Shown: in pieces, positions 31,951 through 42,137 of the stretch
Layout: every line of letters begins with the position of its first letter
Position numbering within the stretch: the stretch's first letter is position 1
Assembly: GCA_015501055.1 (NCBI GenBank)
Contig: JADNYV010000254.1
Span: forward strand, 1-50,253
Source of the DNA: Mucidula mucida
Lineage: Eukaryota > Basidiomycota > Agaricomycetes > Agaricales > Physalacriaceae
Length of the DNA stretch: 50,253 bases
Direction of reading: 5' to 3'
Translations under genes and position numbers: made by a program
The notes under the pieces: model-generated
Told to the model about the DNA's origin: nothing
The model's database searches: none
The model's input: only the letters and a program-made list of their open reading frames with translations

Positions 31951-33183
31951 TCATTGCTTGTTATGACTACCTAGTATTGAGTCCGAGTCTACGTCCTTAT
32001 GAGGTTTCTGCTTTCGCTCCAGCTCATCCTCAACTGACTTCAAAATCCCATTCAAAATCATCGCGATGATATACTGGCTCTGTGCATCCTCCTGATCGCC
32101 CACGACATATTTCACCAGCGTGCCCCAAAGAACACTATAGAACAGGCCGCCATCGATGCACTGTTCAAAAAGGTACACACCCTCCTACTTAAGGAGCGCC
32201 TGCGAAAGCCTCGGCGGATGGTTCGGAAACCGCTTCATCTCCTCCTCCCCCACTAAACGCGTGTACACCTCCCGGTCGCGTGCTTTCCTGCGCGACTTCA
32301 CTTGCGTCTCTTCCTCATCAAAATCGTCCATGGGATGGTCAACCATGAAGAACGGGGGTTGCGCGAATGAGCTGATACAAAGAGTCCGCGTCTCATCCCA
32401 GTCAATGACACAGCTGATGCGCGGTGCGTCGGAATCCGCATCGACGATGAAGATGTTCTGTGAATGAAAGTCGCCATGCATGAGCGGGAACCCGTCGACG
32501 TCCAGAGAGTCGTCATAAAAGGCAGGGATGAGGGAGCGCATCCACCACGCGTGTGCGTACTCGTAGATGGCATTGCACCCCTCTTCCTCAAATATGGTCG
32601 CCATTCTACGCGTGGCATAAGCAATCCAGTAGCCCGTGCCACTGCTATAGGTCTTCCCCTGCGCTGGCGCGGCTTGGATAACCCATTCCCCACCTTCGCG
32701 AGATAGGGATCCGATCTTGTCAAAGCGCTGCGAGGACATCTCGACAATTATCTTGACGACTTGGCGCAGTATCACGTCACGTCGGTCATCGGATAAATCG
32801 TGCCAGATTTCGACAAGCGCTATGCCCTCCGCCTTCGTAGTCACAACATAAGGATGCCCAGCCTCTTCGCTAGAAGCGTTGTAGCAGATGATGGCAGGGA
32901 GAGGAATTGTAGTTTTCTCCTTGAAGTATCGCATTGTCGCAACAGTGTTGCGTACAGCGGTCTCCGGGTCTTTGACGCGGGCCAGAGGAACGCGCAGGAC
33001 GACGTCTGTATGCCCGTCCACGCGAAGAAAACGAACAAGATTGAAACCGCCGAATTTGGTCTCGCCTCAAGACAAAATCTTTGTGTCCAAGGCCACGGCA
33101 ACGGAGTGTTGGATAGCATCCCAGTTAGTGGCTGAGAGCGTCGCAACTTTGTCCTCCGAGCAGCAAGAGCATGTGCCCGTCAT
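31951..33183 (-). pseudogene. APH-family phosphotransferase copy C, two nonsense codons
   Basis: The whole gene aligns with intact copy B and stays in one frame for 411 codons. It is interrupted only by TGA at codon 39 (33067-33069) and TAG at codon 333 (32185-32187). Both replace tryptophans that copy B encodes as TGG (MSWGETK and LLKWEGVYLF). No frameshift is present. Between them lies an intact catalytic region with HGDFHSQN and VIDWDE. The C-terminal part continues in frame as VYLFEQCIDGGLFYS and ends with a charged tail. The single-base nature of both lesions suggests recent inactivation. A tRNA-Asp relic lies 290 bp upstream, as the intact tRNA does for copy A. Confidence 0.82.
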
Positions 33184-33474
33184 GACTGTGCAAGTGAACC
33201 TATTGACGGTGATGCTGCGTCACCCCACCTTCGATTTGATCAATCATATGTGGGTACCACTTAAGGCGGCTCCGAATCCAGGTTCATTTCCTGTTTTGGG
33301 ATTGTCCTGGAATCATAACATCCTCTCTTGCATGCATGATGAGTCCTATTTACATGCTTGATTGAGCTCATTAGAGCTATCCGATTCTCATACCCACATT
33401 GAGCCGCCGGCCTTGCACTCAGGGCATGGATGATTGTTTCAAGATGCAAAAATGGTGCTCACAAGCCCATTTTA

Positions 33475-33556
33475 CTCTCTGACTGGGAGTCGAACCCAGC
33501 TTTCGCGCGGCATTTCAGTAGGTCTGAGTGACAGGCGCGTGATATACTATCAAAGA
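33475..33556 (-). pseudogene. tRNA-Asp relic lacking the 3' half of its D arm
   Basis: It is identical to the tRNA-Asp at 25133-25224 in the acceptor stem, T arm, anticodon stem and anticodon (GTC). The D loop and 3' D stem (CGGTTAGTA in the intact gene) are missing, and the intron sequence differs (about 19 nt, ctcagacc...). It should not fold or process normally. It is part of the APH-tRNA block duplication. Confidence 0.85.
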
Positions 33557-33905
33557 TACCGCATTCCGCCAATTCGGAACTTCTCGATTTGCCTCTGACG
33601 CGCTACGCCTTCAATAATGATTTACGTTCGTCTATCCTCCGCAATCGTGATGACATCGTTCAGGCGTTAATAATAGGAACGGGTAGGCAGAGCCGCGTTA
33701 ATTTGAAATTGAAATCGTGATGGCTTATCCCTCGTCGACATTAAATTTCGACCTGTAGATACTGTAATCGAGGCGGCCAAATCCCTTTCAGCCATCCGCT
33801 ACAGTTTTGAGGCTCTACAAATGTTTTTAGCTCAACGTCGCGCGATGCCCAATGGCCACTGACTGTCAAGCTACCCTAACGCGCACACTCAGAAAGTCAA
33901 TCGCG

Positions 33906-34980
33906 CTACACCTCCAGGAACTTTACAAACTGAATGAGCTCCATAAACAAATCCATTCTCGCTGGCGGCAACAAAGCCTGAGCCCGAATTGCCCGAATAA
34001 ACCGCCTTGTTTCTTCAGACACCAGAAACGTTATGGACGACGAAGGATCCGGATGCGCCCTTTGGCGTGCGTAAAACTGCACTCTCGTCCCTACGGCAGG
34101 TCCATCTTCCCCACTGAGCGAAATCATTCCCCTGGATGGATCGCCTGCGGTTATGGTATAGACGCGGTCACCGTGCACGACAGAATTATTCCTCGTCCTT
34201 GAACCAATGCGATGTAGCTACGTCCATACCCTTCTTTTTGGGCGCATCGAGGAGGAGTTGTATGGGATTACGCCCATCGAGTGTGTTGACAAGGTTGCCC
34301 TCGCTTTGAGTGACAGTCATAGGCTCGGATAAAGCGCTAAGCCCGAGAAAATCGAGTGTGTACGTGAGTCGTGGACGATGGTTGAGTGCGAGGCCGACAG
34401 CGCCAGAGTCGTGAATGTCATTGTTACGAAACAACGTAAAAGGTCTTCCAGTAATGAATGGTGTGGATGTGGCAATTAAGCCAAGCTGCCTGGAATTGAT
34501 TAGGAAGGCCAAATACAAATCGTGTCTGCTTACTCGTGCGATATTGGACAACTGCGATAATGAAGTTGTGGAGACGAATCCGTAAAATAAACAACCGCGT
34601 TGATGTCTGCGGGGCTGGTGAATGTCAATTTGAGGAAATAGAAAACACGTGTCCACGTACTCGACACCTTGAAGCTCGTCGGGAAGTGGGTCCGTGGATG
34701 TCCGCCTGCTCTAAACATCTTCCCAGTCAACATTTTCCAACGTATCGGACACTTCATCTTTTTCCTAAACGAATGCCAACATCCGACTTGGTGGATGGGT
34801 GTTCCTGCTATGGTAGATCTAAATGGGATAGGATCGAAGAATGCCAATGAACAAGTAATGAGATCTGGTCCGTGCGTTGGGGCGGCTAGGCAGCCAACAG
34901 AGTTCTTGCTCAGCGCGGTGACTTTGGAAACGATATTGCAGAGATCCGTGGACGCGACATTGGGTGATATTGCGAAGACA
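33906..34980 (-). pseudogene. FIST-domain protein, broken and 5'-truncated
   Basis: FIST domains are sensory/ligand-binding modules, and fungal single-domain members have no firmly assigned role. Recognisable segments in order are VFAISPNVAS and TALSKNSVGCLAAPTHGP (N-part), VVYFTDSSP, LGLIATSTPFITGRPFTLF, IHDSGAVGLAL, MTVTQSEGNLVNTLDGRNP, VYTITAGDPSRGMISL and SGSGFVAASENGFVYGAHS at the end. Damage includes a frameshift near 34759, TAG in place of the Trp of a DVWSRR-like segment near 34718, a shift near 34562 and another near 34008. The 5' end merges at about 34975 with the leader of unit II, so the N-terminus was probably lost at the block junction. A fragment of a second copy is at 41240-41420. 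Confidence 0.72.
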
Positions 34981-36340
34981 ATCAAGTACAAACCGGCGGC
35001 ATCTCTTGCCCCGGTCCTTTTCCCTGTACCCGCAAGCACACAACTACTACGCTATGTATAATGTTCTGCCAGCTTTTCCCGCCAATTCCTCCTTTCTTTG
35101 TTCATTCTCTCCAATCGGTCGTCCTCCTGCAACGAACCGGGCGGATAGTAGCCATGCAAGACCACTGCCTCATCAAAGTCCCCCAGCAATCGCATACCGC
35201 GCGGACCTCCGCTCGGCGACAATGCTACATAAATTATGAACAGATTCAGCGCGCCTCCGCGTGGTGTCGCCGCGACATCGATCATTACTGGAACCATCGT
35301 TTGGCCTGCGCACAGTAGTCTGTTAGATGACTAGCTTGAAGCTCTACATCTATATTTTCCTGATACTCGCTACACACTGCGCAGATTCACTGAATCTAAT
35401 CCGTATAGCTGCGAGAGAGGTATGTAGCAACCATTTCACGGCGGTTGGCGATCACAATTCTAACGTTTTCATTGGTACAGGTAGGATACAGCGATAACTC
35501 CCTTTTTTTCGTTTCTTCCCATCCCCGAGCTTCGAACCCACCATCGGCGACGCCATCGAGCAGCTCGTTTCTTGAAAACGAATTCCAGGTCGCGTGTGTT
35601 TTGCTCTAAATGGTGCGTAAAATGATGCGACAGTTGAAGAATATCCTTCTCTTTTGGTGGATTATGTGAGTCTGATATCTCTATTGTCTGTTCTCGTGTG
35701 GAATCCCAACCATAGCATTCCCCCGACCCTCTTTACATGTTTTGCTCGTAAATGGTATCTCCCTCGACACCGACGTGTCCATGGGATTGGCAACGGCGGT
35801 ACGTGTCATGGCTCTCACGCATACTATTATGAATCTGAGCTTTGAATAGCGCCTGGATTTCAGACGGGCGTGCGACGTGTACGCGTCACACCTGACTTAG
35901 CAGCCCGCATACAACGCGGCGAGGAAATCTCGCCTGAAGACCTTGCGCTTCTATTGCGCGTGCCGAACCGGAGGTGATTGTCCCTAGCCAACGAAACCGG
36001 CGAAGCGAATCCCTACACCGCCGTCTGAATCGGTCAGCTGGAGACCGTAACGGGATCAGAAAGACAAGTGAAACAAAGGCGAAAGTAATCCAGGTATGGA
36101 GCCGTTCTGCTGCTTACCCAAATGCACGTTGACCCTCCTCGTAGGTAACCTACGTTATACGATGTTGTGGTTATGTTCGACGTGGCACTCTCATTGTAGG
36201 CTCCCATGAATGCAAAATCTATACTTAACGTTCTCATCGTATGGTGGTCGTTAGGCCGTGGCGAGTAGATTCAGCGTGCAATGTCTCACAGCGTTGTCAG
36301 TTTATGAGCCGCGTCCTCCTTGTTCTTTATTGCCGTCAAG

Positions 36341-36776
36341 ATGCGCTCCGTCCTCGGTATCCTCGCGTATTTTCCCGTCATCTTTGCTCTTGAGACACCG
36401 TCAGACGTGCAGCAGGCGTTCGACAATGCCAATCTTGGTGCTTTTATCTTGGTTTCAGAAATCTCTGAAATGCCTTCCTCAGATACCAATGCGCTAGAAT
36501 TCGATCCCACTTGACTCCTCCGAGTCGTTCTTCCGCAGTCCACTGGCTCGTCCATAGGCCTGGAAGTTGGTAAACAACTCCGGTAAATGTACTCCTTTTC
36601 TGGATGATTGAGATTTGACAGTTCTCGATATGAAGGTACATTTTCCTGATTTTTAATCAATGAGAAACAGTCGTTCTTGGCACGACACCCATGACCTTGT
36701 TCAATATCTCTGCGTTCGGTGGACTAGGAAATCCAATCGCTGAAACTTCATGGTGGTCGCTCCTGAACCAGCCTGA
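36341..36776 (+). pseudogene. PEBP-like remnant (unit II copy)
   Basis: The first exon reads MRSVLGILAYFPVIFALETP and SDVQQAFDNANLGA, then hits an in-frame TGA after EFDPT, with the family pattern continuing beyond it (LLRVVLPQSTGSSIGLEVGK). The middle exon with the PDAPTP hallmark is entirely deleted, and the sequence jumps to the last intron and exon (YIFLIFNQ-stop, then TPMTLFNISAFGGLGNPIAE). A final one-base shift precedes VVAPEPA. It cannot encode a working PEBP. Confidence 0.75.
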
Positions 36777-37220
36777 GATCAATGGACCTGAATGGTAATC
36801 TTGAATCGAATTTGCATCTACGTCTACTTTAAATATTGCGGCAGAAGACATTTCTTCGAATAAATGCGCATTGACCGCTTGGACGCGGTAAGTCACTTTT
36901 TTCCGTGAAGAAATCAAAATGAAGACTGACTCACTACTCGAGGGTACAGTGGATTGTCTCATTCCTACGCGTTCTCCCGTTGAAGTGTGACGCTTGCTTC
37001 GAAGCCGATTTATTGCGCCACACTCTTTACGCAGTTTAGCTGTTACGGAACTGCTAAAACTGGACGTAGAACTCTTGAACAAACAGCGGGCAAACAATGG
37101 GCTACAAGTTGTCCAAAAAAGGGCAAGAAAGGTGCATGCCTTTGTTGGACCAGTAGCGTCAAAACAATCGCAAACAAAGGTGGGAATAAGCGCGTCTCTT
37201 CCATTGTCTTCACTCTTACT

Positions 37221-37290
37221 CCTTCATTCTCTTCATCGATCATCCTTCATTCTCTTCATCGATCATCCTTCATTCTCTTCATTGATCATC
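37221..37290 (+). repeat. 23-bp tandem repeat, three copies
   Basis: Three copies of tccttcattctcttcatcga followed by tca lie just upstream of the start codon of the main gene in unit II. The same array is at 45621-45690 in unit III. Unit I has a different short array at the same place (cattgtcttcactcttgctc, two copies, about 29389-29430). Confidence 0.75.
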
Positions 37291-37315
37291 CTACATCCTC
37301 CTTACTTTGAAGGCG

Positions 37316-39735
37316 ATGTTCTCGATGCCATCTAAATTCCCGGACCACACACGGCGGCCTCCAGGCTTGTCGAGCGCTTTCGATGGTCGACACGATGCCC
37401 ACACACACAATTATCATACCCAGGCGCGCGACTACGCCAGGGATCGCTCCTCCAACGTTGCAAACACCTTTGGGAATGTAGGCGGGCAATTCAGCGGGTC
37501 TCAGGCCTCCTACAGTTATGGCTCAGATGAGTCTCCCGACGACGCGACGCCCAGTCTTCACCATGCGCAGAACAATGGGCCCTACTATCAGAGCAATGAT
37601 GGCTTCTCAGACTACCAACGATATCAGCAGAACCCTCCCTCGTGCAGCCCCGACAATTCTCAGTCTACTCATTGTCTGCCCAACAATGGCGCCGGTTACG
37701 ACCAACAATTGCTATATAATAATCAGACTCAATCTTACGCGCATGCGCCCTCCCAGCAACTCCCACCGACGAACGCGACTGGACAGTATTTCCTCCCCGG
37801 TCCCCCAGAACCGACCCCTCCATCGCCCATCCCACAACCTCGCGTTCAGACCGCGACTGCTACTACATATTACGCTCAATCACTCCCCGTACCCGCCACC
37901 TCATCGTCGTCATTATCTGACGCTCTCGCCGAACCGAAAGGGCGCCAATCGAAAACGATAACGCCCGCAGCGCCGAAGGCCGACAAGAAGCCTGCAGCGC
38001 GACGCCGTCGCAAAGCGTCGGCAGCTGAGCAGGAATCAGCCCAAGATAATAATAGTGGTCTGGCCGCGAAGGTGCCGGCAAAGAGAGGTCGGAAAAGAAA
38101 AGCTCCATTGCCCGAGCCAGCGCCAGTTACCCAGCCCGTCTCAGCATCAGCCGACATACAGGCCCCCGCGGCAGCTCAGGAGGGATTCAAGGTGGCGTCA
38201 GTCGCCAAATCCCAGGCGGCTCCCTCGGCTAGCAACGCCATCGTACAGAGCGCGACGAAGTCATCTAGATATCAGTCACAGCCACCAGGCGATACAGCTG
38301 TTGAAGGTTCTTCTACGACCACCTTGAATAAGAGGAAGCGCGATGAGCAGGTTGATGATGCGCAGCGCGACAGAGACCTGATGCCTCCGCCTGCTGCCCC
38401 GAGATCCAACTTTTCGAATGGGAAAGGCAAAGGTAGAGCAGTCGAACCTCCAGCTCCAATTGCTACCAACAACCAAGTAAGTTGATCATCCTCGACGCCC
38501 TTGACATTATCTTATTGATTCATCCGTACTAGGTTAATCCCAACGTGGGTGTTCCGCAAGCCACACAATCGTACAACTCGTCCACAATTCAGGTATGTCG
38601 CTCCATTCATTAATCTCACCATTTGCTGATAATCACGTAGTTCGTCCTACCCTCTGGGCTGATTACGCTCGCCCAGGATCCTGCTTCATACGGTGGGGTC
38701 TGGATTTTCGACCAGAAGTATACTGGCGTTGCATGGCCAGCCACAATCCACACATGCGAGGAACTAGCGGACTTTGCCTACAAGAAGGCAGTCAACGCGT
38801 CGTTTCAACGTGTCATCTACCTCCCGATGACGAACGACGGCAAGTTTCGCATTACGAGCCTTTTCTTACTTTCCTTGGGATCGCCGCAGCCTCGGAACCA
38901 AGTGCGCTTCGACGCACTGGCAGTTAATACAGCGAGAGTCTTCCCTCCGCAACAAATGGGTCGATTCCTCGAGCAGCTGCAATTTATGGAAACCCGGCGC
39001 CGGAACGAAATGATGTTTGAAGGTATGTATATGAATTTTGAGCGTGAAACGGATTATATCGTTTACCAATCTTTTACAGAAAACTCCTCTGGAGGACCCA
39101 GCAACCCAGCCCCGTCCAATCGTCACCCTCATGTAGGGGCTTCAAGCTCGAACCGTCAAGTTCAGCAGGCCATGCAGCCAACCCATAACCCATCATTCTC
39201 ACCCAGCGCGTCTTCGGCATATCCCTCTAGTCCTGGTTCTAACTCCTGGAACCATCGTTTTCTGCCCCAAGAACAGGGTAGGACTCAGCCTAATGTTCAG
39301 GTTCCACATATGTCTTCCACCAAGTTCTCCTTTGCCTCTGAGCCTTTGCATCTCCCGACTAGCTCTGAGTCAACGGCTCCACCAGAGCTGCCCTATCCTT
39401 TCTCTTCCTATCCTTCCCCCCCAGTCACTACAAGCGATCGTGGTCCTCCTGCAGAAGACACTAAGAGTTTCTTGCCGAGCGAAACTCAGGCTGATGTTCA
39501 GGCCCCACTGTACCCATCTTCTACCTCTTCCTTTGAATCTGAGGCTGAGGCTGAGGCTCCATGGCACGAGCTGCCCTATCCTTTCTCTGCCTATCCTTCC
39601 GCCACGAGTACTCCTACGTCCGATGATGATGACTTTTTGACGTACGTGCGCAGGAACGCGGTCAAGGACGTTGATCATTCGCAAACTCGGACTGAAGCGT
39701 CGCGCTCTCTCCTCTCCGAACTTTACGACATCTGA
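37316..39735 (+). CDS. unrecognised nuclear-type protein, long paralogue (unit II)
   Basis: The exons are 37316..38476, 38533..38592, 38641..39022 and 39080..39735, 752 residues, exactly in frame. Residues 1-220 are disordered, rich in Gln, Asn, Pro, Ser and Tyr. Three basic patches follow: KKPAARRRRK (about 222), KRGRKRK (about 256, AT-hook-like RGR core) and LNKRKRDEQ (about 335). After the small exon 2, a conserved region of about 130 residues starts FVLPSGLITLAQDPASYGGV and includes VAWPATIHTCEELADFAYKK and FQRVIYLPMT. The tail carries two copies of a motif, ELPYPFSSYPS and ELPYPFSAYPS, then an acidic segment SDDDDFLTYV. The composition suggests a nuclear, possibly DNA-binding regulator, but no known domain was identified. 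The last intron is 57 bp and stop-free here, so retention would still be in frame. Confidence 0.8.
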
Positions 39736-39835
39736 GGGAGGAGTTCGATTTCCCTCGGCGGCGCTTCTCACTTTCATCATCGATATCCCTTCCATTTCTC
39801 GCGTCACCCCCACTCCCTGCATCTCATTGTGTTCT

Positions 39836-40113
39836 CCTTCTATATAGTGTATCTGCATCTTCATTTCTCTCACGTTACCCCCCCGCTTTTGATATCTACA
39901 TCTTCCGACTTGTTATTGTGTTCTCCTCTATATACAACCTCATTCCTCTCGTGTTACCCCCTGCTTTTGATACCCACATCTTCCGACTTGTTATCGTGTT
40001 CTCCTTGTTTGTGCATCCTCATTCCTCTCGCGTTACCCCTCCTCCCGCGCCACCCCTCCTCCCGCGCCACCTCTCCTCCCGCGTTACCCCTCCTCCCGCG
40101 TCACCCATCCTCT
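39836..40113 (+). repeat. 79-bp and 17-bp tandem repeats downstream of unit II gene
   Basis: About three copies of a unit of about 79 bp (gttacccc..gcttttgata..acatcttccgacttgttat.gtgttctcct) run from 39836 to 40028. They are followed by five copies of a 17-bp unit (cgcgttacccctcctcc with variants) at 40029-40113. Unit III has only two copies of the 17-mer at about 48389-48421, so the array varies in length. Confidence 0.75.
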
Positions 40114-40759
40114 TGCTCTCACAGCGATCCACATGTTTTAGTTGCTTGTTTATGATATTTAGAGTCTGTAGTCATCGTGTCATCATATTCTTCTAAATCC
40201 ACTCGGCTGCGTGCATTTGTGTTTAGTTCAACAGGAGCTTTTCCAACCGTTCCAAATAGTAAGACCGCCGAGTGTTCATTATCCCATACATGCAGACCGA
40301 ATTACACTTCAACGTTGACGTCGAGGGAGTCAAAAATGTTTTTGAACACTGAACCTACGCGATTTCTTCCCAATCCCAAAACACCTTGTCGATAGCTTTG
40401 CAGAAGTACATCAGCCATTTTTGGTATCTGCATCTCGTGCAGGGAGATTAGGCGATGTCTTCTCACTTGTTGGATCCCGAGTCTTTCTTTACCTGCCATG
40501 AAGTAAGTTCGACCAGCGACAATCATTTCGTTTCACAATTTCATACATTTCGTCCTGAGCCTCGTCCAGAGTACTTACTGTCCTCGCCTCAATTCAATAT
40601 CGATCTTGTATCCGTGTAGATGTATTTGCTTTCCACTATTCAAGCAAGGTTCCTGCCGACCGTAGACGGCACTTGAGTACTGATTCTCTCCATCGAATAC
40701 TCAAGAAAGGTAGGTAAACTCTCAGGTGAACTCCTCAGTTACGCAAACGGAACCGCATA

Positions 40760-41239
40760 GACTATCATTGACACTATCAAAGATAGAGGGCCCATTCATC
40801 GTGAATTTCTGCAAACTAACTCTGCCGCGTTACGCAGTCAATTTTCCAATAATGTATCTATCCTCTGCAACCGACTACTTGAATGCCGTTTCAATAGGAA
40901 GGAAGGAAGGAAGTCGAACGGTTCTTGGTGCCGATAACATACGAGCGGATTAGGACAAACTAACCAACCGATATGCGTTACAGCTCATATCCCAGGAAGT
41001 GCGGCAATTTCTCGCCAGCGCAGGAGGGAACAATATCCTTCGTTGGGCGCCTCGTTAGTTCATAATCGAAATCGGCTTATTTGTCGTCGACATTAATTTC
41101 GACCTTTAGAACTGTATTCGAAGCGGCCAAATCCCTTTCGGCCATCCGCTACAGTTTCGAGGCTCTACAAATGTTTTTAGCTCAGCACGTAGCCTAATGG
41201 CCAATTACTTTCCAGCTACCCTAACGCAGTCGCGTACGC
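40760..41239. other. relic of the tRNA-flanking block
   Basis: Sequence around 40776-40880 (cactatcaaagat, then gccgcgttacgc, ccaataatg, tctatcctctgcaa) resembles 33545-33650, immediately right of the tRNA-Asp relic. About 41090-41180 (ttcgacctttagaactgtattcgaagcggcc...ccgctacagttt) matches 33748-33805. It is a diverged copy of that flank without a recognisable tRNA. Confidence 0.6.
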
Positions 41240-41422
41240 TCAGAACGTCAACCACGCCACCCCTCCAGGAACTTTACAAACCGAATGATCTCCATACACA
41301 AATCCATTCTCGCTGGCGGCAACAAAACCTGATCCCGAATCGCCCCGATAAACGGCCTTGTTTCCTTCAGACACCAGAAACGTTGTACAGGACGAAGGAT
41401 CCGGAACTTCATGGACATGCAC
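41240..41422 (-). pseudogene. FIST-domain C-terminal fragment
   Basis: The frame reads PDPSSCTTFLVSEGNKAVY and GDSGSGFVAASENGFVYG, then HSVCKVPGGV. This is the C-terminal piece of the FIST gene whose fuller copy is at 33906-34980. In this fragment the final frame is undamaged, which shows where the longer copy lost a base. The rest of the gene is absent to the right. Confidence 0.65.
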
Positions 41423-41584
41423 ATCTTGTCACACGTAAAAGTGAATTTCCGTCGTGACGCCAGGAACGTTGAAGCGGGTAATACTTGGTCTAGATGTGTT
41501 TAAGTCCGCGCGGGCGTCAGCTCTGCTAATATTCGAGAGCAGAAGAAGGAGCCGGAAAAGCACTAGAAGGAATTTGATTATCCA

Positions 41585-41775
41585 AAACGGTGTTGCGAAC
41601 GGCAGTGTTTTAAAAGAACGCGCACGAATGCTCCTCCACGCGAAGAAAACGGAACGAGATTGAGATCACCGGCTTTTCTCTCTTCCCAGGACTGAGGATA
41701 TTATCTTTGCGTCCTAGGCTAAGGCAACGGATTGTTGGATGGCATCCCAATTGGTGGCTACGATCATTGGAAAGT
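41585..41775 (-). pseudogene. APH-family copy D, N-terminal fragment
   Basis: This is a short relic of the APH gene. ATNWDAIQQSVALA is followed by a stop, then degenerate sequence. On the plus strand, cctccacgcgaagaaaacggaacgagattga and ggtgttgcgaacggcagt match the antisense of copies B and C. The start codon region and everything after about residue 75 are missing. Here it adjoins FIST sequence from the wrong side compared with the C block, so this part is a rearranged mosaic. Confidence 0.6.
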
Positions 41776-42137
41776 CTTCAAAGCAAACAGAGGTCGAGTT
41801 CAACGTGATGCATTTTGAAACGGTGTGGTGTATGCTGTCTCGGAGGTGGCGTTCCAACATCTCCATGACAGACCTGAGACCTGAACTTCCTCTAAGATGC
41901 TTTACTCTCACAACGGAACATCACGATGGGGAAGACGCGACAAAGATTTGAAGAGTAGCGACTTGAGCGGCTTGCACTTGAATGGCAATGAACGGTGATC
42001 TGGCAAGTGCAAATCTAATTGTAAATGTATTAGTATAGCAGTTCCAGAATGAATATCCTGGGAGATATCCTATATTAACACACCGTGAATGACGAGAAAA
42101 CCAAAACAACGCACTATCAAGTCTAATGTGTAATGGT

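Larger units (their letters stand above)
34975..40700 (+). repeat. duplication unit II
   Basis: This unit has the same layout as unit I but carries the long form of the main gene. It matches unit III at an offset of about 8400 bp. From 36180 to 39180 the two are almost identical, and outside that they are clearly diverged with many indels. The leader (34975-35300) and the short gene-like stretch (35865-36000, with stops) are degenerate. Confidence 0.82.

Noticed and set aside
31951..33183. Recoding of TGA and TAG as tryptophan in APH copy C
   Set aside because: Genuine genes in the window use TGG for Trp and end with TGA, TAG or TAA, so nonsense mutation is the simpler reading.
36657..37097. 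146-residue minus-strand open frame, repeated at 45057-45497
   Set aside because: Its duplication is explained by the near-identical unit cores. It is antisense to the PEBP remnant and its flank and has low-complexity Ser/Thr composition.
37221..37290. CRISPR-like array
   Set aside because: The 23-bp units are directly adjacent without spacers. This is a simple tandem repeat in a eukaryotic sequence.
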